Positions 1 through 7,011 are shown, counted from the first letter of the stretch. The stretch is 11,505 bases of DNA from an uncultured Pseudomonadota bacterium (GCA_902795745.1 CADBMG010000117.1:1-11505); one strand, 5' to 3'. A program made the numbers and translations. The notes: a model not told the origin generated them from the letters alone.

Positions 1-80
1 ATAAAATAAACAATCGCAAAATCGCTCAGCTTTTGTTTGACCTTATGGAGCAAAACGCTCATACATCAAGCAAAGAATAA
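1..80 (+). CDS. C-terminal end of an unidentified protein (partial)
   Basis: Reading from position 3, 25 sense codons run to a TAA at 78-80; the gene begins outside the window. The visible tail contains IAQLLFDLMEQNAH, an amphipathic helix-like stretch, and then a short polar end. Nothing in it identifies a family. It is called coding only because the frame is open from the edge and the composition is plausible; 25 codons could also be open by chance in AT-rich DNA. No terminator is evident just after the stop. Confidence 0.35.
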   Translation, partial: KINNRKIAQLLFDLMEQNAHTSSKE

Positions 81-299
81 GGTATTGGAAATAAAAGATA
101 TACATTTCATTTGCAAGGAACATATTTCGTCATTGATGGCAATTATCAGGAGCGCGGCAATCTCAAACGTATGATAAGCTTCTTTCTTCTTGAGATTGCT
201 TCACTTCGTTCCAACTAAATGTTTATTTTTTTACTCCGTCATTAAAATCGGCGGCTGATGTACTTTTCAAATTTCGTTAATTATATTACTAAAAACAAT
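81..299. other. Gene-free stretch before the LPNA-repeat gene
   Basis: About 220 bases lie between the partial gene and the first promoter. All frames are broken by stops within short distances; the longest open piece, from 81 to about 219 in the frame of the preceding gene, lacks a convincing start and family features. The only structure seen is the inverted repeat at 149-212. The rest is AT-rich DNA with no further feature. Confidence 0.5.
149..212. repeat. Imperfect palindromic repeat (GCAATCTCAA arms)
   Basis: GCAATCTCAA at 157-166 is exactly complementary to TTGAGATTGC at 190-199, with a 23-base spacer. The outer flanks also match after a gap: GGAGCGC before the left arm corresponds to the complement of GCTTCACTTCGTTCC after the right arm. 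The words resemble the dispersed intergenic palindromes of many bacteria that carry a GCAATCTC/GAGATTGC core next to CTTCGTTC-like sequence. Membership in such a family is inferred from memory of the motif; only copies elsewhere in this genome would prove it. There is no T-run, so it does not look like an intrinsic terminator. Confidence 0.45.
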
Positions 300-327
300 T
301 TGACTTTTAGACAGAAAAAGGTATTAT
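300..327 (+). promoter_or_regulatory. Predicted sigma70 promoter of the LPNA-repeat gene
   Basis: A TTGACT -35 hexamer at 300-305 and a TATTAT -10 hexamer at 322-327 are separated by 16 bases. Transcription would start near 333-335. That falls on the GTG at 332, so the more likely translation start is the ATG at 371. Confidence 0.55.
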
Positions 328-370
328 AGAGGTGCAGAAAACATTATTTATAAATTTTAATTTAATAATT

Positions 371-1243
371 ATGAGAAAAATTGCAGCATTTTATGAGGCG
401 TATTTCAAGGAAATATGTTTCATTGGTTTTATGGTATTCTTAACATTGTGTACCATTTTGAGTGAAAAGAATGGAACGGAGTTCATAACAGTCAATGCCG
501 TATTATTGGCAACAGCGTTCTGCTCAGGGATATTTTTTTTGGTCAGTTATGCCGACAGATTTAGGATTGGAAAGTTGTATGCTCTTACAACCTTTGGCAT
601 TATAGCTGTTTTTGGCAGTACCGTTTACTTCTGTTCGGATCATTTTGAACTTTACGGGCAGGCTGCTTTGTTAAGCTTAATGATTTGCTATGTGCGGTTG
701 TTCATTCGTGAAGCAGAAATTCGCAAACGAGAGGCCATGAGTTCAGATGAAAACATTCGTTTGGATGTCAAAAAAGGCTATGAGCTAACAGAGCAACAGC
801 AGTTACAAGTACTGAATTTACCGGATGCCGAAAAGCTGGTTTATAGCTATTTGCGCTACTATAACCTTGTGCCGGTAGCAGAAATCAGCTTATTGGATAA
901 GAGTTGGTCGGAAAGGTTTATGCGGCATGATAAAGCATATGAGTTCTCCGATGAAGCTTGTGCCCATATGTTTAACCTGCCAAATGCCTCAGATGTGGTT
1001 AAGATTTATGTGGAGAACGGACACACACTGCATGAGGATCTGCTTATGAATATCTTTGGGCTGCCAAATGCCGATGATATTATGGCAAAGTATCTGCAAC
1101 TGATTGAAATGCCCTTGTCGAAAGAAATTGAGCTTAAAATGCTTTATCTTCCAAATGCCAAAGAGCTAATCAGTATCTATCGTCGGAAATTCGATATGCA
1201 CGACGATGCTACCAAAATAGCCCAAGCAAAAGGATTTATTTAA
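371..1243 (+). CDS. Unrecognised four-helix membrane protein with C-terminal LPNA repeats
   Basis: I do not recognise this protein. Counting from the ATG at 371 (290 aa), four hydrophobic segments lie at about residues 15-31, 41-61, 69-88 and 95-112. A charged, presumably cytoplasmic, helical domain follows. That domain has LPDA at 150-153 and LPNA at 203-206, 231-234 and 260-263, each preceded by two or three hydrophobic residues and followed by a hydrophobic pair and an aromatic residue. The spacing is 28-29 residues in the last three copies and 53 between the first two, where LLDKSWSERF (about 175-184) looks like a decayed copy. This suggests a solenoid of short helical hairpins, so a protein-binding role is possible but unproven. 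A GTG at 332 would add 13 residues and has an AAAAAGG upstream, but the predicted transcript begins at that codon; ATG 371 lacks a clear Shine-Dalgarno. The gene stands alone with its own promoter and terminator. Confidence 0.8.
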   Translation: MRKIAAFYEAYFKEICFIGFMVFLTLCTILSEKNGTEFITVNAVLLATAFCSGIFFLVSYADRFRIGKLYALTTFGIIAVFGSTVYFCSDHFELYGQAALLSLMICYVRLFIREAEIRKREAMSSDENIRLDVKKGYELTEQQQLQVLNLPDAEKLVYSYLRYYNLVPVAEISLLDKSWSERFMRHDKAYEFSDEACAHMFNLPNASDVVKIYVENGHTLHEDLLMNIFGLPNADDIMAKYLQLIEMPLSKEIELKMLYLPNAKELISIYRRKFDMHDDATKIAQAKGFI

Positions 1244-1248
1244 CGAAA

Positions 1249-1275
1249 AAGGACGATGCTGAATGCATCGTCCTT
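1249..1275. terminator. Bidirectional intrinsic terminator
   Basis: AAGGACGATGC (1249-1259) pairs perfectly with GCATCGTCCTT (1265-1275) across a five-base loop. It is followed by CTTTGTTCT on the plus strand and by TTTTTCGTT on the minus strand. It lies six bases after the stop of the LPNA-repeat gene and 21 bases beyond the ptsN stop, so it can end both converging transcripts. Confidence 0.85.
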
Positions 1276-1296
1276 CTTTGTTCTAAATAGGATATA

Positions 1297-1740
1297 TTAG
1301 CGTTGTAGTGCCATATAAATTTCGTGCGCGGTTTTTGCCTCGCGAATTTGTCGGCAGACATCGTCATTTTTCAAAACTCGCGAAAAAGTTGCCAACGCTT
1401 GCAAATGATCTTCGCCATTTTGCTCGGAAGAAACTAAAAACGCCAACAAATCAACATTTTTACCATCAAGTGCATCATAATCTATGCCTTTATTTAAGCG
1501 TACAAACGCCGTAACACGTTTGTTTATACCGCTGATGCGCGCATGTGGAAACGCCACACCGTTACCGTAGCCGGTAGAACCGAGATTTTCGCGTTCCAAA
1601 ATGGCTTCGAAAACGGCATTTTTATCAAGTGTCTTATTTTCAGCCACAAATGCAGCAACCTGCTCCAACAAGTGACGCTTGTTATCAGCGTCAATGTTGA
1701 GCAAAACCATATCTTCCGACAAAATGTCCGAAATATTCAT
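1297..1740 (-). CDS. ptsN: Nitrogen-PTS EIIA protein
   Basis: EIIA-Ntr is the last phosphoacceptor of the nitrogen phosphotransferase system (PtsP-NPr-EIIA). It is a cytoplasmic regulator that does not transport sugar; in other proteobacteria it affects potassium uptake and stress responses. The 147-aa length is typical. The phosphorylated histidine is His66 in GNGVAFPHARI, and the second conserved histidine, His112, lies in the EDHLQALATFSR region after LDGKNVDLLAFLV. AGAAGGA stands seven bases before the ATG. The gene begins 26 bases after hpf on the same strand, the usual hpf-ptsN pairing, so the two are probably cotranscribed. The family assignment is secure; the regulatory targets here are unknown. 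Confidence 0.95.
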   Translation of the reverse strand: MNISDILSEDMVLLNIDADNKRHLLEQVAAFVAENKTLDKNAVFEAILERENLGSTGYGNGVAFPHARISGINKRVTAFVRLNKGIDYDALDGKNVDLLAFLVSSEQNGEDHLQALATFSRVLKNDDVCRQIREAKTAHEIYMALQR

Positions 1741-1766
1741 TTTTTATCCTTCTAAATTATTGAACC

Positions 1767-2327
1767 TTATTCTGCCGGTTCTACCCAACCGATATTACCG
1801 TCTTTACGGCGATATACCATGCTGATGCGGTTGTTGGCACTGTTACGGAACATCAGAGCTGCTTCATCGGCTAAATCCATATACATAACAGCTTCACTAA
1901 CCGTACAAACTTTGATATTTGCATCGGTTTCGGCAATAGTTAACGGAGCAGATTCATCAATGCTCATTTCGTCTTCGGTTTCGGTTAATGGAAACACAGA
2001 TTCGTGAGCCATCTCGACCAAACCGGTTTTACCCTTATGATCGTTGAGCTTATTTTTTTGCCGACGCAAGCGTGTGGCAATATGCTCATTGGCATTATCA
2101 AAGGCTGAATAAGGATCTGCGCCAACTCCCGTACCTTTCAAAACAATGTTCTTAGCTGGGTGCACCGTTACTTCGGCACGAAAATCTTCGCCATCCATTG
2201 AAAAGTACACACTGCTGGCTATCGGTGAACTGAAATATTTGCTTACCGACGCATCCAAGCTCTCTTCAACACGTTTGCGCAGTCTGTCACTTATGTCTAC
2301 CTGTTTTCCTGATAATGTAATTTTCAT
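1767..2327 (-). CDS. hpf: Long-form ribosome hibernation promoting factor
   Basis: This protein binds the 30S decoding centre in starved or stationary cells and promotes 100S ribosome dimers. Residues 1-95 form the S30AE fold, with the conserved DPYSAFDNANEHIATRLRRQK near its end. Residues about 96-130 are an acidic, flexible linker. Residues 131-186 match the C-terminal dimerisation domain, including SEAVMYMDLADEAALMF and VYRRKDGNIGWVEP. The second domain makes this the long form (186 aa), as is usual in Alphaproteobacteria, rather than the short enterobacterial HPF. A GAGGT Shine-Dalgarno precedes the ATG. It has its own predicted promoter and probably drives ptsN too. rpoN, often just upstream in proteobacteria, is absent; rnhB is there instead. 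Confidence 0.95.
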   Translation of the reverse strand: MKITLSGKQVDISDRLRKRVEESLDASVSKYFSSPIASSVYFSMDGEDFRAEVTVHPAKNIVLKGTGVGADPYSAFDNANEHIATRLRRQKNKLNDHKGKTGLVEMAHESVFPLTETEDEMSIDESAPLTIAETDANIKVCTVSEAVMYMDLADEAALMFRNSANNRISMVYRRKDGNIGWVEPAE

Positions 2328-2357
2328 AATTTACCTCATAATGTTAATATTTGCGGC

Positions 2358-2372
2358 ACAATCGCCGATTGT
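2358..2372 (-). other. Small hairpin at the predicted 5' end of the hpf transcript
   Basis: On the minus strand, ACAATC and GATTGT can pair across a GGC loop. With the predicted promoter, transcription would begin within two or three bases of this hairpin, so it would cap the 5' end of the hpf mRNA. A role in mRNA stability is conjecture; no T-run follows, so it is not a terminator. Confidence 0.3.
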
Positions 2373-2380
2373 TTTGTTTT

Positions 2381-2409
2381 ATAGTATAATACTTTTAATC
2401 AAAAGTAAA
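2381..2409 (-). promoter_or_regulatory. Predicted sigma70 promoter of hpf-ptsN
   Basis: Read on the minus strand, TTTACT (2409-2404) and TACTAT (2386-2381) are separated by 17 bases, giving a start near 2374 and a leader of about 47 bases. No sigma54 GG-N10-GC element was seen before hpf. Confidence 0.45.
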
Positions 2410-2429
2410 CACTTAATAAAAAGTATTAT
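2386..2429. repeat. 11-bp inverted repeat spanning the rnhB stop and hpf promoter
   Basis: ATAATACTTTT (2386-2396) is the exact complement of AAAAGTATTAT (2419-2429). A nested seven-base repeat, TACTTTT (2390-2396) with AAAAGTA (2401-2407), gives an alternative fold. The right arm lies in the last codons of rnhB and the left arm abuts the hpf -10 element. It could be a weak terminator for rnhB or an operator, but the all-AT stem and missing T-run make the first doubtful. Confidence 0.35.
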
Positions 2430-3045
2430 CAATATACTCTTTAATTGGTTTATAGCTACGGCGGTGTTCCGGCGTTAAGCCGTGCGCCTTAATTCCGGCA
2501 ATATGCTCTTTTGTGCCGTAGCCGGCATTTTTTTCAAAACCGTAATAAGGATATTTCTGAGCCAAGTCTTTTAGCAAATTATCACGATAAACTTTAGCTA
2601 AAATGCTTGCTGCGGCAATAGAATAAGAACGAGCGTCTCCACCAATATAGCATGATGTAGGGCAAATAAATTTTGCCGGCAAGCGATTGCCGTCAATCAG
2701 TGCTTGCGTTGGCTTTTGCGATAATTTTTCCGCTGCGCGCGACATAGCTAAAAAAGTTGCTTGCAAAATATTAAGCTCGTCAATTTCTTGCGCCGAAGCT
2801 AAACCTATTCCACAACAGACATTGCCTTTTTTTTCTTCTTCCTGCAGCAAAGTAAACAATATTTCTCGCTTTTTAGCTGAAAGTTTTTTTGAGTCGTTAA
2901 GATTATTGAGCAGTTCCGAATTAACATTACGATTTAAAAAAATAACAGCACCTGCAACTACCGGACCAACCCATGGTCCTCGTCCCGCTTCATCAATACC
3001 ACAGACAGCACCGCTGAATTTATCCTCAATTTCCCAAGTTGGCAT
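2413..3045 (-). CDS. rnhB: Ribonuclease HII
   Basis: RNase HII cuts the RNA strand of RNA-DNA hybrids and starts removal of single ribonucleotides from DNA. The 210-aa protein is of normal size. The acidic active-site residues are in place: Asp18 and Glu19 in GIDEAGRGP, Asp118 in ALIDGNRL and Asp137 in GGDARSYSIAAASILAKVYRD. The C-terminal family signature YGFEKNAGYGTKEH with HRRSYKPI is also present. The common GRGPLAGPV motif reads GRGPWVGPV here, a mild change outside the catalytic residues. AGGAG lies seven bases upstream of the ATG. About 156 bases separate it from the upstream lipoprotein gene, with no convincing promoter or terminator in that gap. Confidence 0.96.
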   Translation of the reverse strand: MPTWEIEDKFSGAVCGIDEAGRGPWVGPVVAGAVIFLNRNVNSELLNNLNDSKKLSAKKREILFTLLQEEEKKGNVCCGIGLASAQEIDELNILQATFLAMSRAAEKLSQKPTQALIDGNRLPAKFICPTSCYIGGDARSYSIAAASILAKVYRDNLLKDLAQKYPYYGFEKNAGYGTKEHIAGIKAHGLTPEHRRSYKPIKEYIDNTFY

Positions 3046-3201
3046 AATCTTCTCCTATCTTTACAAAAAGATTGCATAGACTGTTATCTCTGCAACAAAT
3101 ATTTTTATGAGCAAAAAATAATAAAAGTTACCGATTTCTCATTTTTCAACATCATTTACAAGCAGTAACTCTGCAATCTCGCAATGGCAAAGAGTACAAA
3201 A

Positions 3202-3840
3202 CTATTGCGCATTAATCAGCGTAATTTCAACACGGCGATTTTGCGATTTTCCCTCTTCTGTTGCATTGGAAGCAATCGGATTTTGCGCACCGGCACCGTA
3301 AGCGTTCAAACGTTCTGCCGGAACACCGCGCAAAGCTAAATAATTAGCCACCGCCAAAGCTCGACGCTGGGAAAGCGGAATGTTTATTTTATCATTGCCG
3401 GTACTGTCGGTATAACCTACGATTTGCAATTTGGTCTTATCATATTCTTTTGCCACCAATGCTACTGAATCCAGCACTTTATTTGCGCTTGTTTTTATAG
3501 TTGCTTCATTGGTATTAAAAGTAATGCTGTTTGGCATAATCAGGCGAACATTATCGCCATCACGTGCCACCTGCACACCGGTTCCGGCTAACTCTTGGCG
3601 TAATTTACGGGCTTGAACATCCATATACCCTCCGCTGGCTGCACCGGTAGCAGCACCAATTCCGGCACCGATTAATGCACCTTTCTCTCCACCGATAATC
3701 GCCCCTAATCCGGCACCTACCGCTGTTCCGATACCTGTTCCCCATGCTGTTTTGGAAACTTTGCTTTCTCCGGTATAAGGATCGGTTGCACAAGCTGATA
3801 GCATGCAAACGGCAACAATACTCAATATCAATTTTTTCAT
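3202..3840 (-). CDS. OmpA-family peptidoglycan-binding lipoprotein (YiaD-like)
   Basis: This is probably an outer-membrane lipoprotein whose periplasmic domain holds the cell wall. The N-terminus is a lipoprotein signal with the lipobox LSAC, giving Cys17 as the modified residue. Residues about 34-71 are a glycine-zipper segment rich in GxGxxxG. Residues 95-212 are an OmpA C-terminal domain, with the diaminopimelate-binding signature around GYTDSTGND (Asp145), LSQRRALAVANYL, GxGAQNPIASN and NRRVEI (Arg202/203). The layout and 212-aa length resemble E. coli YiaD (about 219 aa). Its AAGGAG Shine-Dalgarno overlaps the valS stop codon, leaving 12 bases between the genes, so expression is coupled to valS. 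It could be named Pal-like, but the glycine zipper favours the YiaD type. Confidence 0.92.
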   Translation of the reverse strand: MKKLILSIVAVCMLSACATDPYTGESKVSKTAWGTGIGTAVGAGLGAIIGGEKGALIGAGIGAATGAASGGYMDVQARKLRQELAGTGVQVARDGDNVRLIMPNSITFNTNEATIKTSANKVLDSVALVAKEYDKTKLQIVGYTDSTGNDKINIPLSQRRALAVANYLALRGVPAERLNAYGAGAQNPIASNATEEGKSQNRRVEITLINAQ

Positions 3841-3852
3841 TTAATTTTCTCC

Positions 3853-6489
3853 TTAAAAATTAGCAATACGCGCCAAAGCCTCTTCCACTTTAGCTTTGTT
3901 TTCCAGTGCTTCCGATTGACGGCGTTTTTCTTCAGCCACTACTTTTTCCGGTGCTCTGGCAACAAAGTTTTCATTGCTCAACTTACGCGCATAACCTTCC
4001 AAATTCTTATTTAATGTTTCAAGTTCTTTATTCAGGCGTTCACGTTCAGCAGCAAAATCTACCACCCCTTTGAGCGGAATTAAAATTGTCGCATCACGGC
4101 AAACCGTTTGCACCATATCTTTGGTGATTTCGCTATTACCTAACGGTTCAAGCGTCTCCAAACGAGCCAAAGTGCATATCAACTTATTTTGCTTTTGCAA
4201 AACCTGCAAATCATCTTGTGCTGCTTTAGCGTAAACATGCAGTTTGGCACCAGCCGGCAGATTCATTGCGGCACGTAAAGAACGAATCGCGGAAATAAAA
4301 TCAATTGCCCAGTCAATATCTGCTTTATCTGCTTCGTTAATTATTTCATTTTTCGGCCAAGCGGTTTTGATAAGTTTGCTACTACGCTCGGTCAAATTGT
4401 TCCACAATTGAGCAGTGACAAACGGCATAAACGGATGCAAAATAACAAGAATTCTATCTAAAACCCATGCGGCTACTGCTCGTGTTTCTCTGATATCATC
4501 AGCATTTTCGCCATAAAATACCGGCTTTGTCAGTTCAATATACCAATCACAGAATGTTCCCCAAGTGAATTGGTAAATAGTATTTGCTGCATCGGAAAAG
4601 CGATAATTGTTCAAATTATCGGAGACATCTTTGCTCATTTCTTTAGCTTTGGCAATTATCCATTTATTTATTTCCAATTTAGCATTTTTAATATCAAAAT
4701 TGTTAACTTCATAGCATTTATTCATTTCGCAAAAACGAGCAGCGTTCCATAATTTCGTGGCAAAATTACGATAACCCTGAATACGCGAATCGGATAAGTT
4801 AATATCACGACCTTGAGTTTCAGATGAAGCCATGAAAAAGCGCAAAGCATCAGCACCGTATTTTTCGATAGTTTCCATCGGGTCAACGGTGTTACCTTTA
4901 GATTTGCTCATCTTACGCCCTTGTTCGTCACGAACCAAACCGTGAATATAGCATTTTTTGAATGGTACACGCTTCATCATATACATGCTCATCATCATCA
5001 TACGAGCAACCCAGAAAAAGATGATGTCAAAACCGGTAACCAGAACGGAAGTAGGATAAAATGTTTTTAAATATTCGGTATTTTCCGGCCAACCGAGCGT
5101 AGAAAATGCCCACAAACCGGAAGAAAACCATGTATCTAAAACATCAGTTTCTCTGGTCAGTTCTTCGTGTTTTCCATAGTGCTTATCGGCGGCGGCCTGT
5201 GCTTCCTCTTCATTTTCTTCACAGAAAATTTCATCATCCGGTCCATACCAAATCGGCATTTGATGTCCCCACCACAATTGACGGGAAATACACCATGGTT
5301 GAATATTATTCATCCATTCAAAATATGTTTTTTTGTATGTTGCCGGAACAAATTCCATTTCACCGTCATTAACCGCACGACGCGCTTCCACTGCCAATTT
5401 CGGCGCATCAACAAACCACTGATCTGTCATATAAGGCTCAATCACCGCACCGCTACGCTCACCATACGGAATAACCATCGGGTGTTCTTCAATCTTTTCC
5501 ATCAAACCGAGTTCGGTAAGTTTTTCGATAGTTTTAACGCGAGCTTCCTGCGTACTTAAACCGGCAAACGGTGTATTTTCATTGAGTGTTGCATCCGGAT
5601 TTAAAATATTAATCATCGGCAAATTATGACGACGACCAACTTCAAAGTCATTAAAGTCGTGCGCCGGTGTAATTTTAACCGCACCCGTACCTTTTTCCGG
5701 ATCGGCATGGTCATCAGCAATAATCGGAATTACGCGGTTAACAATCGGCAAAATACAGTTTTGACCAATAAGATGCGCCAGTTTCGGATTATCTTTGGAA
5801 ACTGCAACTGCCGTATCGCCGAACATTGTTTCCGGACGTGTAGTAGCAATATGAATAAACTCATTAGGATTATTTTCCAACGGATATTTATAGTAATACA
5901 TTTTACCGACTGTTTCAGTTTGAACCACTTCCAAATCAGAAACGGCTGTTTCCAATTTTGGATCCCAGTTAACCAACTTTTTAGCTTTATAAATCAAACC
6001 ATCTTTATATAAGGATACAAAAATTTTGCGCACCGCACGTGACAATCCTTCGTCCATAGTAAATCTCTCACGTGACCAATCGCATGATGCTCCCAATCGG
6101 CGCAATTGCTTGCAGATTGTTCCGCCGGAATGAGCCTTCCATTTCCATACGGTTTCGATAAACTTTTCTCTGCCTAAATCGTGACGGGTAATACCTTCTT
6201 TGGCGAGTTGCTTTTCTACCACCATTTGTGTCGCAATACCGGCATGATCCGTTCCCGGTTGCCATAAAACTTTTTTTCCCTGCATACGATTGTATCGAAT
6301 TAATATATCTTGCAACGTATTATCAAGCGCATGCCCCATATGCAAATACCCGGTAACATTCGGCGGCGGAATTACAATAGCGAAAGCTTCACTGTTTGAA
6401 CGCATATCCGGCATAAAGTCGCCATCATTTTCCCATTTTTCATAAATTTTTTCTTCAAAATCCTGCGGATTGTAATTTTTTTCTAACAT
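3853..6489 (-). CDS. valS: Valine--tRNA ligase
   Basis: ValRS charges tRNA-Val with valine in the cytoplasm and edits misactivated threonine. It is a class I enzyme of 878 aa. The HIGH motif appears as HMGH at residues 50-53 after PPPNVTGYL, and KMSKS is exact at 526-530. The CP1 editing domain is recognisable from TTRPETMFGD (216-225) and GTGAVKITPAHDFNDF (267-282). DTWFSSGLWAFSTLGWP (452-468) and the FDIIFFWVARM core follow. The last 70 residues form the ValRS-specific coiled-coil arm, with ERLNKELETLNKNLEGYARKL-like heptads. The Shine-Dalgarno is weak (GGGAAAG). The gene begins 78 bases after the PopZ-like gene; a poorly matched promoter may lie in that gap. No truncation is seen. Confidence 0.98.
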   Translation of the reverse strand: MLEKNYNPQDFEEKIYEKWENDGDFMPDMRSNSEAFAIVIPPPNVTGYLHMGHALDNTLQDILIRYNRMQGKKVLWQPGTDHAGIATQMVVEKQLAKEGITRHDLGREKFIETVWKWKAHSGGTICKQLRRLGASCDWSRERFTMDEGLSRAVRKIFVSLYKDGLIYKAKKLVNWDPKLETAVSDLEVVQTETVGKMYYYKYPLENNPNEFIHIATTRPETMFGDTAVAVSKDNPKLAHLIGQNCILPIVNRVIPIIADDHADPEKGTGAVKITPAHDFNDFEVGRRHNLPMINILNPDATLNENTPFAGLSTQEARVKTIEKLTELGLMEKIEEHPMVIPYGERSGAVIEPYMTDQWFVDAPKLAVEARRAVNDGEMEFVPATYKKTYFEWMNNIQPWCISRQLWWGHQMPIWYGPDDEIFCEENEEEAQAAADKHYGKHEELTRETDVLDTWFSSGLWAFSTLGWPENTEYLKTFYPTSVLVTGFDIIFFWVARMMMMSMYMMKRVPFKKCYIHGLVRDEQGRKMSKSKGNTVDPMETIEKYGADALRFFMASSETQGRDINLSDSRIQGYRNFATKLWNAARFCEMNKCYEVNNFDIKNAKLEINKWIIAKAKEMSKDVSDNLNNYRFSDAANTIYQFTWGTFCDWYIELTKPVFYGENADDIRETRAVAAWVLDRILVILHPFMPFVTAQLWNNLTERSSKLIKTAWPKNEIINEADKADIDWAIDFISAIRSLRAAMNLPAGAKLHVYAKAAQDDLQVLQKQNKLICTLARLETLEPLGNSEITKDMVQTVCRDATILIPLKGVVDFAAERERLNKELETLNKNLEGYARKLSNENFVARAPEKVVAEEKRRQSEALENKAKVEEALARIANF

Positions 6490-6567
6490 TTTTTCTTTCC
6501 CATTATTATTTTATATTCAGCTATTCAAATTATTATTCAAGGAGAAAGTCGCCCCATAAAGCAGGGT

Positions 6568-6882
6568 TTATGCGTCCTTCTTTACGCACACTCGAACGCT
6601 ACCGTTTTTGACCTGTTGTGGTCGAAGATTAAAATAAGAACGATATTTTTTCATCATTTTTTTAGCAACATCATCAAAACTCCATACCCCCAGTTGATAT
6701 GGAATATCCTCACGCTTGACCAGCATATTGCGCGAAAGTTCAAACACTTCATCTTCCGGTTGCAATACTCGACTGCCTGCCGGATAAAAAGATTTAAAAT
6801 ACTGCTTGCGCTCCTTTTCCACAATTGTCTCGCGGATGGACTTCAAAATATCATCAATCGGCGCATCATTTAAATCTGCCAT
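6568..6882 (-). CDS. Small PopZ/DUF2497-like protein upstream of valS
   Basis: The 104-aa product starts with DAPIDDILKSIRETIVEKE (residues 6-24). This closely resembles the short N-terminal helix of the alphaproteobacterial PopZ/DUF2497 family (EEILASIRRIISED type), which recruits client proteins to the cell pole. In many alphaproteobacteria a DUF2497 gene lies immediately upstream of valS, as here (family and context recalled, not searched). What is unusual is the remainder: the proline-rich acidic linker and the C-terminal oligomerisation helices of PopZ are not visible. Residues 40-104 are basic and end in RVCVKKDA. It may be a reduced or divergent PopZ, or an unrelated protein sharing one helix. 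GAGGGTG precedes the ATG by about ten bases. Confidence 0.6.
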   Translation of the reverse strand: MADLNDAPIDDILKSIRETIVEKERKQYFKSFYPAGSRVLQPEDEVFELSRNMLVKREDIPYQLGVWSFDDVAKKMMKKYRSYFNLRPQQVKNGSVRVCVKKDA

Positions 6883-6909
6883 TTTGTTAAAACACCCTCA
6901 AATTACTTT

Positions 6910-6938
6910 ATTAAACAAAACTTGGTAAAGATTAGCAA
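6910..6938 (-). promoter_or_regulatory. Predicted promoter of the PopZ-like gene and valS
   Basis: On the minus strand TTGCTA (6938-6933) and TTTAAT (6915-6910) are 17 bases apart, placing the start near 6903 and leaving a leader of about 20 bases containing GAGGGTG. AT-rich surroundings offer other pairings, so this is one reasonable choice. Confidence 0.4.
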
Positions 6939-7011
6939 AATTAAAAGCAAATAGCAATAGATTTTTAAATATTAAGGTAAAAAAATATGCAAAAAAATTT
7001 GTTCTGGACTC

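Noticed and set aside
81..219. Open frame continuing after the stop of the partial first gene, with an internal ATG at about 174
   Set aside because: It has no start with a ribosome site and no recognisable composition, and it runs through the palindromic repeat. Short open frames are expected here.
371..1243. Reading the LPNA protein as Sel1, TPR or pentapeptide repeats
   Set aside because: The repeat length (28-29) and the LPNA turn do not fit the 34-36-residue TPR/Sel1 patterns or five-residue repeats.
2687..3079. 130-codon plus-strand frame opposite rnhB
   Set aside because: It covers the conserved RNase HII active-site codons and has no family features of its own.
3046..3201. Search for a promoter or terminator between the lipoprotein gene and rnhB
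   Set aside because: Only poorly spaced hexamers and four-base stems were found; nothing is strong enough to annotate.
5106..5559. Two overlapping plus-strand frames of 88 and 130 codons
   Set aside because: They lie wholly inside valS on the opposite strand, whose protein is fully conserved there. They are shadows.
6555..6572. CATAAA/TTTATG hairpin at the end of the PopZ-like gene, considered as terminator
   Set aside because: The stem is only six base pairs, and the following minus-strand sequence is GGGGCGAC rather than T-rich.
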